This document shows, one piece after another, positions 1 to 7,472 of a DNA stretch of 32,264 bases (position 1 is its first letter; each line of letters opens with the position of its first letter). Position numbers and translations under genes: made by a program. Location of the stretch: assembly GCA_017515595.1 (NCBI GenBank), contig JAFWFL010000091.1, forward strand, positions 1-32,264, given 5' to 3'. The stretch comes from Coriobacteriales bacterium (GTDB lineage Bacteria > Actinomycetota > Coriobacteriia > Coriobacteriales > UMGS124). The notes beneath the pieces are model-generated. The model searched no databases, was not told where the DNA came from, and saw only the letters and a program-made list of their open reading frames with translations.

Positions 1-578
1 CAATCTGGGTCCAGGATGCTCACCAGCCGGGTCACATGCATTACCAGATCTTCGACGACAATTATGCTGAGGATGTTCCCAATATGGGCGAAGGCATGAC
101 CCTTCTGGGCGACTGGGCAACCATGATTCCACAGGCAATCGAGGATGGTTATGTAGTTAAGGCTGACACCCTCGAGGAGCTCGCCCAGGCCATCGACGTC
201 CCGGTAGACAACTTTGTTGCTACCGTTGCCCGCTACAACGAGCTTGCCGAGGGCAACTATGACTACGAGCCTGATTTTGGCAAGCTTGGCTACAAGGTCA
301 AGAAGATTGCCAAGGCTCCGTTCTATGCCGCACCTCGTATCGCTTACGTCATGAATACGCTTGGCGGTCTTGAGATTGATGGCAACATGCAGGTACTTGA
401 CGCTGAGTTTAAGCCCATCCCCGGCCTCTTTGCTGCAGGCAACAACTCCGGTTGCTTCTTTGGTGGCATTTACCAGGACATGAGCGTCCCCGGCATGAGC
501 GTTGGACGCGCGCTTCTCACCGGCCGCGTAGCCGCATGGCGTGCTCTTGGCCTCGTAGGCGCAGGTGAGCAGGCATAA
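1..578 (+). CDS. FAD-dependent fumarate-reductase-like flavoprotein, 3' end only
   Basis: The frame is open from the window edge (first full codon at 3) to a TAA at 576-578, so only about the last 190 residues are present and the FAD-binding N-terminus lies outside. What remains matches the C-terminal half of the flavocytochrome c / fumarate reductase flavoprotein family: a capping-domain helix region (ATVARYNELAEG), then the segment APFYAAPRIAYVMNTLGG, and the closing flavin-binding segment FKPIPGLFAAGNNSGCFFGG with GMSVGRALLTGR. Family members transfer electrons to small unsaturated acceptors, usually outside the membrane; the substrate cannot be told from this piece. It converges on the membrane LuxR-type gene at 672-2234 across a shared hairpin terminator. 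Similar flavoproteins occur at 5407 and 22210, so the window is rich in this family. Confidence 0.88.
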   Translation, partial: IWVQDAHQPGHMHYQIFDDNYAEDVPNMGEGMTLLGDWATMIPQAIEDGYVVKADTLEELAQAIDVPVDNFVATVARYNELAEGNYDYEPDFGKLGYKVKKIAKAPFYAAPRIAYVMNTLGGLEIDGNMQVLDAEFKPIPGLFAAGNNSGCFFGGIYQDMSVPGMSVGRALLTGRVAAWRALGLVGAGEQA

Positions 579-610
579 TCCGGCTCTTCACGTAATTCCG
601 TCGCTTCTAA

Positions 611-648
611 AAGATGCCGAGAAACTCGCAATGGTTTCTCGGCATCTT
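611..648. terminator. Bidirectional hairpin terminator between convergent genes
   Basis: A perfect 15-bp inverted repeat (611-625 and 634-648) with an 8-nt loop lies between the flavoprotein stop (578) and the LuxR-type stop (672). The arms contain TGCCGAGAAAC, an instance of the window-wide GCCGAGAA word. T-rich sequence follows on the plus strand, and the stem would also serve the opposing transcript. Confidence 0.8.
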
Positions 649-671
649 ATTTGGTTGGATGGTATTGATTG

Positions 672-2234
672 TTAACTGTGCTTCTGAGAATAATCGCTCA
701 GGGCTATGAGAAGCTCTTCTCGGTTTGTAACTCCTGCTTTGAGGTATACCTTTCCAATGTGAGCCTTTACGGTGCTTTGCGCGAGGTTGAGACGCTCGGC
801 GGTCAGGCGTATGGTGTAGCCTTTCATGAGCAAATTAAATACATCTTGCTCGCGTGGAGAAAGGCCAATACACTCGGCAAAGCTGTTAAGAACGGTATCC
901 TGGTCCTGCTCTTTGTCTTGTGGTTTGTCTAAGGGCTCATCTGTCTCGAACCGCACCAGGCGGGCAATTTGTTCAGAAGAAAACATCATGTAGAGCACAA
1001 TTCCTACGACAACATCAATGACGCTAATGGTGATTCCTGAACCAAAGATGCTTCCCAAGACACCTGATGTCATGAGCAGACGGCCTAAGAATCCTCCGAG
1101 CGCCCGGGCAAAGAATAAGTATCCGCCAATTTGTGCCGTAGAAGCGCCGGTTGAGCGTATGGCAATACAAATAAATGCCGTAAACATTGCATCCAGCAGG
1201 ACCCTGACTCCTCCCGAGACCCAGCTCAGCACAATGCTTGCCGCACCGCTAAAGAGCGGCATGGTAACAAAGAGCACAATCGATACAATGAGAATCGAGA
1301 AGAAGACTTTGGGAACAAGCGTTTGTTTTTGCTCTGGAAAGGCAATCACAAGCCAGGCAAACAGGAAGCACAAAACGAGGCTTACAAACTCAATAAGCGA
1401 ATAGGTTATTGCGGCATCTACCTGCTCGGCAGCGACAATGGGAGCCGAGCGGGTGAGGCCGGTAGCAAAGAAAACCACAAAGCTCGCAACGCCAAGTCTT
1501 ACAAGCGTAGCCCGCGATAAAGCAGACTCATTATGCAGTGCATAATCTGCCGAGAAGAAGTTCATGAACTTGCCGGACGAGTATAAAGCCTCAGCGTCTG
1601 CAGCATCTGCCGGGTGGCTTTTTGACAATAAGAGGTCTTTCATCTTGAAGCTATAGGGCAAGCCAATAACATTTGCCAGGGCATACGCGACTATAACCGG
1701 TGTTAATACAAGAATGGCAATACGGCACTCAACCGGTACGGCTGTTACAACAAAGAAGTAAATAGCGGCAACTACTTTCGCAAGCGCTATGTTAATGAGA
1801 ATCTCTTTGGTTTCGAGACTACGCAGAACATCAAGATACCGGAGCGATGCCCAGGTAATACCAAACGCAGTCAAACCAACATCCAGGGCAAGCAACCCCG
1901 GTGCAACAAAGCCTGTATCAAGCAATCTGCTCAGAATTACACTTATGGCAAGGAAAGCCGCAACAACATAATGAGTGGCGCGGGACTTAAAAGAATACTC
2001 GCTGAGTTTATAAAAGAGAGCCATAAAAAGCCAGCATGTTAGCTCGGCAAGCGGCAGCCAAAAAACAAAAGCATCATGTGCCACTGATGTGAGCGAAGAA
2101 GCATACTTACTGGTAAACAGAGTAAACGACATAGTTTTGACATCGAGCCATCCAAACAACAAGCCCCAGGTCAAAAACGTCAGAGAAGGCCATCTTTGGT
2201 TAAGTGAAGCAAACAAAGTCATGCGCACATTCAC
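672..2234 (-). CDS. Membrane-embedded LuxR-family transcriptional regulator
   Basis: This 520-residue protein has about a dozen hydrophobic segments over residues 15-425, then an acidic linker (DEPLDKPQDKEQDQD) and a C-terminal LuxR/GerE helix-turn-helix at about 455-515 (LSPREQDVFNLLMKGY, AERLNLAQSTVKAHI). The architecture, an MFS-like membrane sensor fused to a LuxR DNA-binding domain, is characteristic of Coriobacteriia, where such genes often sit beside flavin reductases; the ligand is not known to me. The start is a GTG at 2234 because GGAGGTG lies 8 nt upstream; the next ATG is four codons in. The neighbour that converges on it is a flavin reductase, which is a plausible but unproven target. 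A second protein of this kind is encoded at 25849-27441. Confidence 0.9.
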   Translation of the reverse strand: MNVRMTLFASLNQRWPSLTFLTWGLLFGWLDVKTMSFTLFTSKYASSLTSVAHDAFVFWLPLAELTCWLFMALFYKLSEYSFKSRATHYVVAAFLAISVILSRLLDTGFVAPGLLALDVGLTAFGITWASLRYLDVLRSLETKEILINIALAKVVAAIYFFVVTAVPVECRIAILVLTPVIVAYALANVIGLPYSFKMKDLLLSKSHPADAADAEALYSSGKFMNFFSADYALHNESALSRATLVRLGVASFVVFFATGLTRSAPIVAAEQVDAAITYSLIEFVSLVLCFLFAWLVIAFPEQKQTLVPKVFFSILIVSIVLFVTMPLFSGAASIVLSWVSGGVRVLLDAMFTAFICIAIRSTGASTAQIGGYLFFARALGGFLGRLLMTSGVLGSIFGSGITISVIDVVVGIVLYMMFSSEQIARLVRFETDEPLDKPQDKEQDQDTVLNSFAECIGLSPREQDVFNLLMKGYTIRLTAERLNLAQSTVKAHIGKVYLKAGVTNREELLIALSDYSQKHS

Positions 2235-2386
2235 CGTAACCCCACCTCCAAGCCAAATTTCGCACAGAAGTAGTTTACCAACTCAACAATTCACTGTAAA
2301 GCTGTAAAAACTTGTACACACCCTTGTGAACAGAAACTATTAGCTCTGGTCTTTACTTGCTGGGGATGAATGAGCGTCTTCTATCT

Positions 2387-3511
2387 TTATGAGTCTTGCT
2401 GGGTGCTCTTAGTGAACTTCTGGCCGTCTTTTACTTTGATGTAGATGAAGTTGCTGGAGCCTTCTTCTATGAAGGCCAGAGCATCTTTGGTGGGGGTGAA
2501 CTTGTTAGTCATTTTGTAGCCGAGCTCTTCGTTCTCTACAAGGACCAGTTTGTCTTCGACTATATCCCAGGTTCCGGAGCCGAGGTAGCTGCTCAGCGGG
2601 CCTTCATAGAAGGTGTATGTTCCATCTTCTTGGAGAGTGATGGTGAAGTCTCCGGCGAAGCCTTCTTCAAAGATGTACGTACCTGCGAGATCCTGTTTGG
2701 TGGGAAGCGGAGCTTCTTCTACGAGCGTGAGGGTCATATGGATGTCGCCGTTGCCCAGAAGGGTGGTCATCTCTTGCGGGGTCTTGTTTGTGATGGTTCC
2801 GAGTTTGGTGTATGACCAGGTATTGCTGCCATAGAAAACCACAATCTGGTTGCTTTCATAGAGCACAATATCACAAGCAGATGTGGTTATTTGTTCATCC
2901 TGGCTGGGGAGGGTTGCGCCAAGCGGGCCGTACTGCTCAAAGCCACCGTGCATAGACATAGGGATGTCGAGTGGCTTGTCTGCCACAAGCTCTTTGAGGG
3001 CATCAACGGATGGGTTGTCTTCCCATGCGACTCCTACTGCCTGACCGTCTATGGTCATCTCAAGATGAGTCTTTACCTCTTTGTCTCCGTATGGCAAAGC
3101 TCCTGTGACCGTCTCGCCTTCCCAGGTAAGGATTCCACCAAACTCTTTGATATTGGTATATCCCAGCTCTGCGAGTTTGCCCGAGGCCTCTACGCTGCGT
3201 TTTCCGCTTCTGCAATGTACCAAAATAACCTGTTCCTTATTGGGCAAAAGCTCTATGACCGATTCGTCTATTGATTGGAGCGGAATGCAAATAGCACCGG
3301 GTATATGCCCTGATTCATACTCCTCCTGCGTGCGCACGTCAAGAATTATGATGTCTGGCTGAGTGCTCATGATAGCCGCGGCTTCCTCTTGGCTAATATG
3401 CTCATAAGTAGCCGAGTCTGTTTGTGCAGCGCAAGCATAAAGCGTGGTATTACCCGGAGTACCTCCAAACAGAAGCGCAGCTAAAGCAGATATCAAGACA
3501 AAATACTTCAT
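2387..3511 (-). CDS. Secreted rhodanese / cyclophilin-like / lipocalin-like fusion protein
   Basis: The 374-residue product starts with a signal peptide (MKYFVLISALAALLF). A rhodanese domain spans about 35-125, with the active-site loop HCRSGKRS at Cys100 and the motif ILDVRTQEEYESGHIPGA. A cyclophilin-like domain of the DUF/Cyclophil_like2 type spans about 130-235 (MTIDGQAVGVAWEDN, FYGSNTWSYTKLG). A beta-rich, lipocalin-like C-terminal domain follows (LAGTYIFEEGF, ITLQEDGTYTFYEG). The intact cysteine suggests sulfur transfer or persulfide handling outside the membrane. The three-domain combination is unusual and its role is unknown. ATG 3511 is chosen over ATG 3520 because GGAAGGG lies 9 nt before it and directly abuts the other. 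LYAC near residue 27 is a poor lipobox, so lipidation is uncertain. A good sigma-70 promoter lies at 3565-3592. Confidence 0.82.
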   Translation of the reverse strand: MKYFVLISALAALLFGGTPGNTTLYACAAQTDSATYEHISQEEAAAIMSTQPDIIILDVRTQEEYESGHIPGAICIPLQSIDESVIELLPNKEQVILVHCRSGKRSVEASGKLAELGYTNIKEFGGILTWEGETVTGALPYGDKEVKTHLEMTIDGQAVGVAWEDNPSVDALKELVADKPLDIPMSMHGGFEQYGPLGATLPSQDEQITTSACDIVLYESNQIVVFYGSNTWSYTKLGTITNKTPQEMTTLLGNGDIHMTLTLVEEAPLPTKQDLAGTYIFEEGFAGDFTITLQEDGTYTFYEGPLSSYLGSGTWDIVEDKLVLVENEELGYKMTNKFTPTKDALAFIEEGSSNFIYIKVKDGQKFTKSTQQDS

Positions 3512-3564
3512 GAGACTCATCCCTTCCGGTTTGCGCTTGAACGTTGTAACTCAAAAACACCTGT

Positions 3565-3592
3565 ACTATAGCATGAAGACAAAAGGAATCAA
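3565..3592 (-). promoter_or_regulatory. Sigma-70-type promoter for the rhodanese fusion gene
   Basis: On the minus strand TTGATT (3587-3592), a 16-bp spacer and TATAGT (3565-3570) precede the start codon at 3511 by about 50 bp. Both boxes are close to consensus. This is a sequence prediction only. Confidence 0.6.
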
Positions 3593-3804
3593 GGGGCAAA
3601 ATGTGAGTGGGAGGTTAAGGAATTGAAGTGTTGAATGGAAGAGGGAGGCTAGTAGAAGGGACGACGTTTTATTTTACGCGGGCAGGCTCACAAGTTTTCT
3701 TGTTTTTCTCTGGATAGATATACAGCATTTTTTGTATGATTTAGAATATACTGCTCAAGAAACATACAGCCCTGTAAGGAGTATCAGAGGGCCGGAGGGC
3801 AAAC

Positions 3805-5160
3805 ATGACAGAAGACCAAGAAAAGCTCCAGGCGTTAGAAGACGCCGAGAAGGCCATAGAGATTGCTTATTCTACCGGCAGAGTAGACAGAGCTACCATT
3901 ACAAAAGCCGCCCAAGATGCAGCTGCCGAGGCTGTAGAGATGACGGGTGTTGCGCTCGACGCAGATGCCGTAGCAGATGAAGCGACCCGTATTCGGATAA
4001 TTACCGAGCAAAGCGGCAACGTTGCCAACATAAAAGAAGCCCGTAAGCGCGAGAAGGAAGCGCGCAATAATGCCAAGCTTCATCATAATGCCGCGACAAA
4101 AGCGGCAAAACGCGCCTACGACGCAGTGAAGTTCAGCAACCCCAACAAAATGGGTTTTCTCCGCGTAGTACAAGTCATATTTGCAATACATATTTTGACG
4201 GTTATCCTGTGGCTTTTGCTTACGTCGCGCGACAACATGGTTTATGACGTAAGCTCGGTCATGGACTGGATCATGATTATCCTCGAAAGCGTTGCCTTCT
4301 GGATGTTCATAAACCGGTATAAGATAGCCAGGCCGTTTGTTATTGGTATGGCCGCATTCGGTTTGATAGTACCGGCAGTGGTAGATATTTCAACAGGTCA
4401 ATTCAACTTGTTTACGCTTTTAATCAACGGAGCATTTTATGTCTTCTTAATTCTTTACTTTGCTCTGAGCAAGCGTGTTCAGGCAACTCTGGTGAATGAT
4501 CTCTCCAAGCGGACAGGCGACTATGACAAAGAAAACTTTGTGATTAACCGCCGTGGCTGGCCGTTTATCCGGAACCTCATCATTTATTTCTTTGTCTTCT
4601 CTGTTCTGGGCCACTGGATGGAAATTGGTATGTGCCAGTTTATTATCTGGGGCCTCGTCGAGGGTGATTATGATCCTACTAACACCATGCTCTGGCGCGA
4701 CTGGCTGTTCCCGTTTGCCATGGAGGGAGCAGCGGTCGATATCATCGCTTTGCTCCTGTACCCGTTCTTTATGTGGATGAAAAAGCGGCTCAATCCCCAG
4801 ATACTTGCCTATGTATTCAGTTTTATCGCAAACGCGCTGTTCTGCTCGGTCATCGAATTCTTTACGGGCCTTTGCTTTAACGCTGATTTGCAACTGTGGG
4901 ATTACTCGAACCAGTTCTGCAACATCATGGGCCAGGTATGCCTGCAAAATACCCTGGCGTTTGGTGTAGCTGCATCAATTATTACCTGGTGGGTATACCC
5001 GTTGCTCGAGAAGTTCATTGCCCAGGTACCCCGCGATATCATGAACATCGTATTTGTTGCGGTGGTAGTGTTTGGTATAACCATAATGGCGCTCTACTGG
5101 GTCATTATCAGTCCGGAGGTTGTGGACAGCCTCTTTGGCATAGCCGTCCCTTCTGCGTGA
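3805..5160 (+). CDS. CmpB-like multi-pass membrane protein with long helical N-terminus
   Basis: The 451-residue protein begins with about 110 soluble, Ala/Lys/Glu-rich residues likely to form a long helix or coiled coil, followed by roughly nine membrane segments. The C-terminal half matches the 'putative ABC transporter permease CmpB' family (PF06541 type): FFVFSVLGHWMEIGMC, then CSVIEFFTGLCFNADLQLWDYS and FCNIMGQVCLQNTLAFG. Members of that family are widespread in Firmicutes and Actinobacteria and have no established transport substrate; the ABC label is historical. No ATPase gene is adjacent. GGAGGG sits 5 nt before ATG 3805. The gene stands alone, between an oppositely oriented rhodanese gene and a hairpin terminator at 5199-5240. 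Confidence 0.75.
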   Translation: MTEDQEKLQALEDAEKAIEIAYSTGRVDRATITKAAQDAAAEAVEMTGVALDADAVADEATRIRIITEQSGNVANIKEARKREKEARNNAKLHHNAATKAAKRAYDAVKFSNPNKMGFLRVVQVIFAIHILTVILWLLLTSRDNMVYDVSSVMDWIMIILESVAFWMFINRYKIARPFVIGMAAFGLIVPAVVDISTGQFNLFTLLINGAFYVFLILYFALSKRVQATLVNDLSKRTGDYDKENFVINRRGWPFIRNLIIYFFVFSVLGHWMEIGMCQFIIWGLVEGDYDPTNTMLWRDWLFPFAMEGAAVDIIALLLYPFFMWMKKRLNPQILAYVFSFIANALFCSVIEFFTGLCFNADLQLWDYSNQFCNIMGQVCLQNTLAFGVAASIITWWVYPLLEKFIAQVPRDIMNIVFVAVVVFGITIMALYWVIISPEVVDSLFGIAVPSA

Positions 5161-5198
5161 GTAAACATAACCCTTTCCCTGTTTACTCCCGATTTCTG

Positions 5199-5240
5199 GC
5201 CGAGAAGAAGGCACAGGTCAGAAGATCGGGCTTCTCGGCA
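5199..5240 (+). terminator. Hairpin terminator built from the GCCGAGAAG word
   Basis: GCCGAGAAG and CTTCTCGGC form a 9-bp stem about 40 nt downstream of the CmpB-like stop codon. It is the second of three places where the GCCGAGAA word is arranged as an inverted pair. The following run is not strongly T-rich, so efficiency is uncertain. Confidence 0.5.
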
Positions 5241-5311
5241 TATCATATCCTCGCCTTCCTGATACGCAAAATCGCTCTGAATGGGTGATGCGCAATTTTT
5301 GAGGACAATTG

Positions 5312-5317
5312 TATAAT
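5312..5317 (+). promoter_or_regulatory. Candidate -10 box for the Tat flavin reductase gene
   Basis: A consensus TATAAT lies 90 bp before the ATG at 5407. I do not see a convincing -35 at the usual distance, so this is a weak call. Confidence 0.3.
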
Positions 5318-5406
5318 CTGTGGCACCCTGACGTTACTGTTATGGTTGGGGATGCATCTACGCATGGCTGCACAATTTGCGCCGTGCACGTTTGAAGGGA
5401 GTAAGC

Positions 5407-7011
5407 ATGGACGTTTCGAGAAGGACTTTTTTGGGAGCAGCAGCTGCAACAACAACCGCGCTCGCAACGTTAGGTGCAGTGGGCCCTGTAACCCAGGCAT
5501 TGTCTGATGACGCGGCTGCCGAGCTCGCGTTTGATGCAGAAGAAGACTGCGACGTTGCTGTTGTGGGTGTTGGATGTGCCGGCATTAGCGCTTGCGTAAA
5601 AGCAGCCGAGATGGGCGTCAAGGTAGTGGGATTCGACCGCGCCACGAGTGTCTCGGCCACAAACGCCTGCATGGTTGTAGGAATTTACGGCGTGGGAAGC
5701 GCCGAGGCAATAGGTCCTAACTTTACCTATATGTCGAGCAAGACCAACTACCAGTTCAACAACCGCTTCTTGCGCAAGTATCTGGAGATTATTGATGACC
5801 AGTGCCAGCGCTATATGGACAAGGGCGTGGAGATGCGCAGGGTTGAGTCTGACCCCGCCAAGACCGAGAGCGGCTTGGCGAACCTTCAGTACATGTTTGT
5901 AGCCCGTGGTCTTGACCGCGGCGACCAGTTTGCTGCAATGCTTGACACCTATGATAACCTCACGCTTAACTGGGAGACCCAGGTTACCAAGATTATTATG
6001 GAAGACGGCAAGGCTGTGGGTCTTCTCGCCAAGGGTCCTGACGGTACGATTACCAAGTACAACGTCAAGGGCGGCATTGTTGTATGCACCGGCGGTTTTG
6101 GCGCAAACGAGGAAGTTGCCCGCGCACGTATGGGCGGCGCCTATGCCATGATTACCGGCAGCATTTATAACGACGGCGCAGGCATTAGCATGATGCAGGA
6201 AGCCGGCGCTCAGCTTGGCAAGAACTTCGCGTTCAACGCAACCGAGGGCGGCGCCTTGAACCCCAAGGCATCGTGCGGCAACACCGTTATGAGCCCTATG
6301 TACAACGGCATGCTGAGAGCGACCCTCATGGGCGACGTCCTTCTCAACAAGCGCGGCGAGCGTTTTGTGGATGAAGCCATTATGTGCAAGAAAACCATGA
6401 TGTTCTGCAGCGAGCCGGTAACGCGTGAGGGCTGCCACTTCTATGCGATTATGCCTCAGACCGAGATGGACATGCTCAAGACCATGACGCTCAACGACTT
6501 CTGCGAGCAGCGCTACGGCTTTACCATCACTCACGGCATGATCAAAAAGTTCCTTGCTTCGAACCCCATTGAGCACTTTGACGAGGATGCCCAGACCGCT
6601 ATTGACGAGGGCTGGTGCTGGAAGGGCAACACCTTTAAGGAGCTCGAGGAGGCCTCCGGCGTGCCCAATATTGAGGCAACCATGAACGAGTACAACGCCA
6701 TGTGCGAAGCCGGCGAGGATGGACTCTTCTTTAAGGATCCCGCATTCCTCAAGCCCTACACGCCTGATGACGCACCCTTCTATCTGATTGAGTGCTTCAT
6801 GGGACAGTGCTGCACCCAGGGTGGTATTTCCACCGACGGTGCGTGCCGTGCTCTTACGCCCGAGCGCGACGTCATCCCCGGCCTCTATGCAGCCGGCATG
6901 GACGCCGACCTCGAGAGTGTACCCTACATTATTGGCGCCACCTGCCACGGCTTCAGCATTGGCTCAGGATACATAGCTGCTGAAGACGCCGCTATGAGGG
7001 CAATGGCATAA
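5407..7011 (+). CDS. Tat-exported FAD-dependent fumarate-reductase-like flavoprotein
   Basis: The 534-residue product begins with a twin-arginine signal (MDVSRRTFLGAAAATTTAL) and then a dinucleotide-binding motif (VAVVGVGCAGISA, residues about 47-60, acidic strand end GFDRA). It continues through a family-typical flavoprotein fold to a closing FAD segment (ERDVIPGLYAAGMDADLE, GFSIGSGYIAAEDAA). The family uses FAD to reduce small organic acceptors at the outer membrane face with electrons from quinol or a cytochrome; here no heme motif is present, so electrons must come from a partner. The start is ATG 5407 because AAGGGAG lies 6 nt upstream and the Tat motif follows directly; an in-frame upstream extension to 5377 lacks these. 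It is followed by the repeat array at 7030-7472 and the convergent transporter gene. The substrate is unknown. Confidence 0.9.
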   Translation: MDVSRRTFLGAAAATTTALATLGAVGPVTQALSDDAAAELAFDAEEDCDVAVVGVGCAGISACVKAAEMGVKVVGFDRATSVSATNACMVVGIYGVGSAEAIGPNFTYMSSKTNYQFNNRFLRKYLEIIDDQCQRYMDKGVEMRRVESDPAKTESGLANLQYMFVARGLDRGDQFAAMLDTYDNLTLNWETQVTKIIMEDGKAVGLLAKGPDGTITKYNVKGGIVVCTGGFGANEEVARARMGGAYAMITGSIYNDGAGISMMQEAGAQLGKNFAFNATEGGALNPKASCGNTVMSPMYNGMLRATLMGDVLLNKRGERFVDEAIMCKKTMMFCSEPVTREGCHFYAIMPQTEMDMLKTMTLNDFCEQRYGFTITHGMIKKFLASNPIEHFDEDAQTAIDEGWCWKGNTFKELEEASGVPNIEATMNEYNAMCEAGEDGLFFKDPAFLKPYTPDDAPFYLIECFMGQCCTQGGISTDGACRALTPERDVIPGLYAAGMDADLESVPYIIGATCHGFSIGSGYIAAEDAAMRAMA

Positions 7012-7029
7012 GTATTTAACAAAGTGCGA

Positions 7030-7472
7030 GGGGTCCGGCTGGTCTGACTGTCCCAAAGTAAAGGATCAGGACGCTCCGGACCCCCTCCGATGCCTAAAAG
7101 TAAAGGATCAGGACTGTTTGGGAGACCCTTCTGCCTCAAAGTAAAGGATCAGGACTGTCTAAACCCCTCTGATGCCTCAAAGTTAAGGATCAGGACTCTA
7201 TTTTTATGTGCCGAGAAGCCCTCGCTTTTTAAGACGGATCATATACCAGCACATATAATAATGTTAAGTAATATTCGCTTAGTTTGAAGAGTCCTGATCC
7301 TTTACTTTGAGGCAGAAGGGTCTCCCAAACAGTCCTGATCCTTTACTTTGGGACAGAAGGGTCTCCCAAACAGTCCTGATCCTTAACTTTGGGACAGAAG
7401 GGTCTCCCAAACAGTCCTGATCCTTAACTTTGAGGCAGAAGGGTCTCCCAAACAGTCCTGATCCTTAACTTT
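7030..7472. repeat. Array A: 4 direct + 5 inverted copies of an 18-bp word around an AT-rich centre
   Basis: The word AAAGTAAAGGATCAGGAC (some copies AAAGTTAAGG) occurs forward at 7055, 7097, 7138 and 7179. It occurs inverted at 7291, 7332, 7373, 7414 and 7455, so the period is 41-42 bp on both sides. The spacers are alike, with GGGAGACCC in one direction and GGGTCTCCC in the other, so the arms are complementary beyond the word itself. The centre (7197-7290, 94 bp) is AT-rich and holds one GCCGAGAAGCCC. A 9-bp inverted repeat (7030-7038 and 7076-7084) encloses the first copy. The array fills the gap between the flavoprotein stop and the convergent transporter, and the last copy contains that gene's stop codon. 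It is not CRISPR: the spacers are nearly identical and the arms are inverted. Confidence 0.9.

Noticed and set aside
5470-6948. Long open frame (492 codons) on the minus strand inside the flavin reductase gene
   Set aside because: It is fully antisense to a clear family member, is rich in His/Ala/Val from codon shadowing, and has no recognisable domain or ribosome site.
7055-7472. Regularly spaced repeats suggesting a CRISPR array
   Set aside because: Spacers are nearly identical to one another, the two arms are inverted, repeats differ at fixed positions and no cas gene is present; the same holds for the arrays at 20.6 and 24.0 kb.
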